Source: JBOGIF01 sp050742415
GTDB taxonomy: Bacteria; Actinomycetota; Acidimicrobiia; Acidimicrobiales; AC-14
DNA: 11,559 nt
Reading direction: 5' to 3'
NCBI GenBank assembly: GCA_050742415.1
Contig: JBOGIF010000139.1
Coordinates: 1-11,559 of the forward strand
The notes beneath the pieces were generated by a model. The model searched no databases, had not been told where the DNA came from, and saw only the letters and a program-made list of their open reading frames with translations. Positions 11,460 through 11,559 of this stretch are shown here, in pieces. The first letter of the stretch is position 1, and each line of letters begins with the position of its first letter. Made by a program: the position numbers and the translations under genes.

Positions 11460-11559
11460 TTAGGGCGGGGGGAGAACGGCGCGGCGGACGGCACGAACAT
11501 AGGTGCGGCCGCAGGCGCGGCGGACCGTGATCTCGTCGGCGAGGGCCTCGGCCACGAAT
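11460..11559 (-). CDS. C-terminal end of an unidentified ORF (partial)
   Basis: The minus strand is open from the right edge to a TAA at 11462-11460, giving 32 residues: FVAEALADEITVRRACGRTY, then VRAVRRAVLPPP. Of the 32 codons 28 end in G or C, as expected for coding DNA here, though a GC-rich random stretch could do the same. I do not recognise the family. It ends about 25 nt from where the peptidase homology breaks, so it may belong to an element inserted there; a transposase is possible but unproven. Confidence 0.35.
   Translation of the reverse strand, partial: FVAEALADEITVRRACGRTYVRAVRRAVLPPP

Overview
The window is a compact, GC-rich actinobacterial housekeeping region. It reads as chromosomal core, with one decayed spot at the right edge. 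Two tiny genes point to Actinobacteriota: candidates for the ribosomal proteins bS22 (3926-4024) and bL37 (11215-11298), both first recognised in mycobacterial ribosomes. The gene order (metG-tatD-cell-wall protein-rsmA-ispE, and tRNA-Gln/glmU-prs-rplY-pth) is the one known from Mycobacterium. The truncated GlmU, short IspE and RlpA-type protein suggest a deep-branching lineage such as Acidimicrobiia; that placement is inference.

Reading the minus strand in the direction of transcription, the right block (11139 down to 4040) is ychF, a DUF192 gene, rsmI, metG, tatD, an rlpA-like gene, rsmA and ispE. Spacing is mostly tight, with two overlaps, and nearly every gene after ychF starts with GTG or TTG. 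The left block (3883 down to 361) is tRNA-Gln(TTG), a short glmU, prs, rplY and pth. After it comes a 59-aa cysteine-rich protein with its own strong ribosome binding site. The only plus-strand genes are the two small ribosomal proteins. bS22 lies between the blocks, divergent from the tRNA and convergent with ispE; bL37 is divergent from ychF.

The genes serve translation and RNA quality (pth, rplY, bS22, bL37, metG, rsmA, rsmI, tRNA-Gln, ychF), nucleotide and envelope precursors (prs, glmU, ispE) and the cell wall (rlpA-like). Four of them (rplY, bL37, ychF and perhaps bS22) have a TAnnnT hexamer 7-10 nt before an ATG and no Shine-Dalgarno sequence, which suggests leaderless transcripts. rplY and bL37 share almost the same core.

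Points that stand out: GlmU has lost most of its acetyltransferase domain; a 40-bp AT-rich island with an inverted repeat sits inside metG; an RlpA-type protein occupies the RpfB/YabE position; a 17-bp tandem repeat spans the ychF stop; and a frameshifted prolyl-oligopeptidase N-terminus at the right edge breaks off next to the end of an unidentified minus-strand ORF, possibly the edge of an insertion. I see no CRISPR array, prophage, complete insertion sequence or obviously new multi-gene system.
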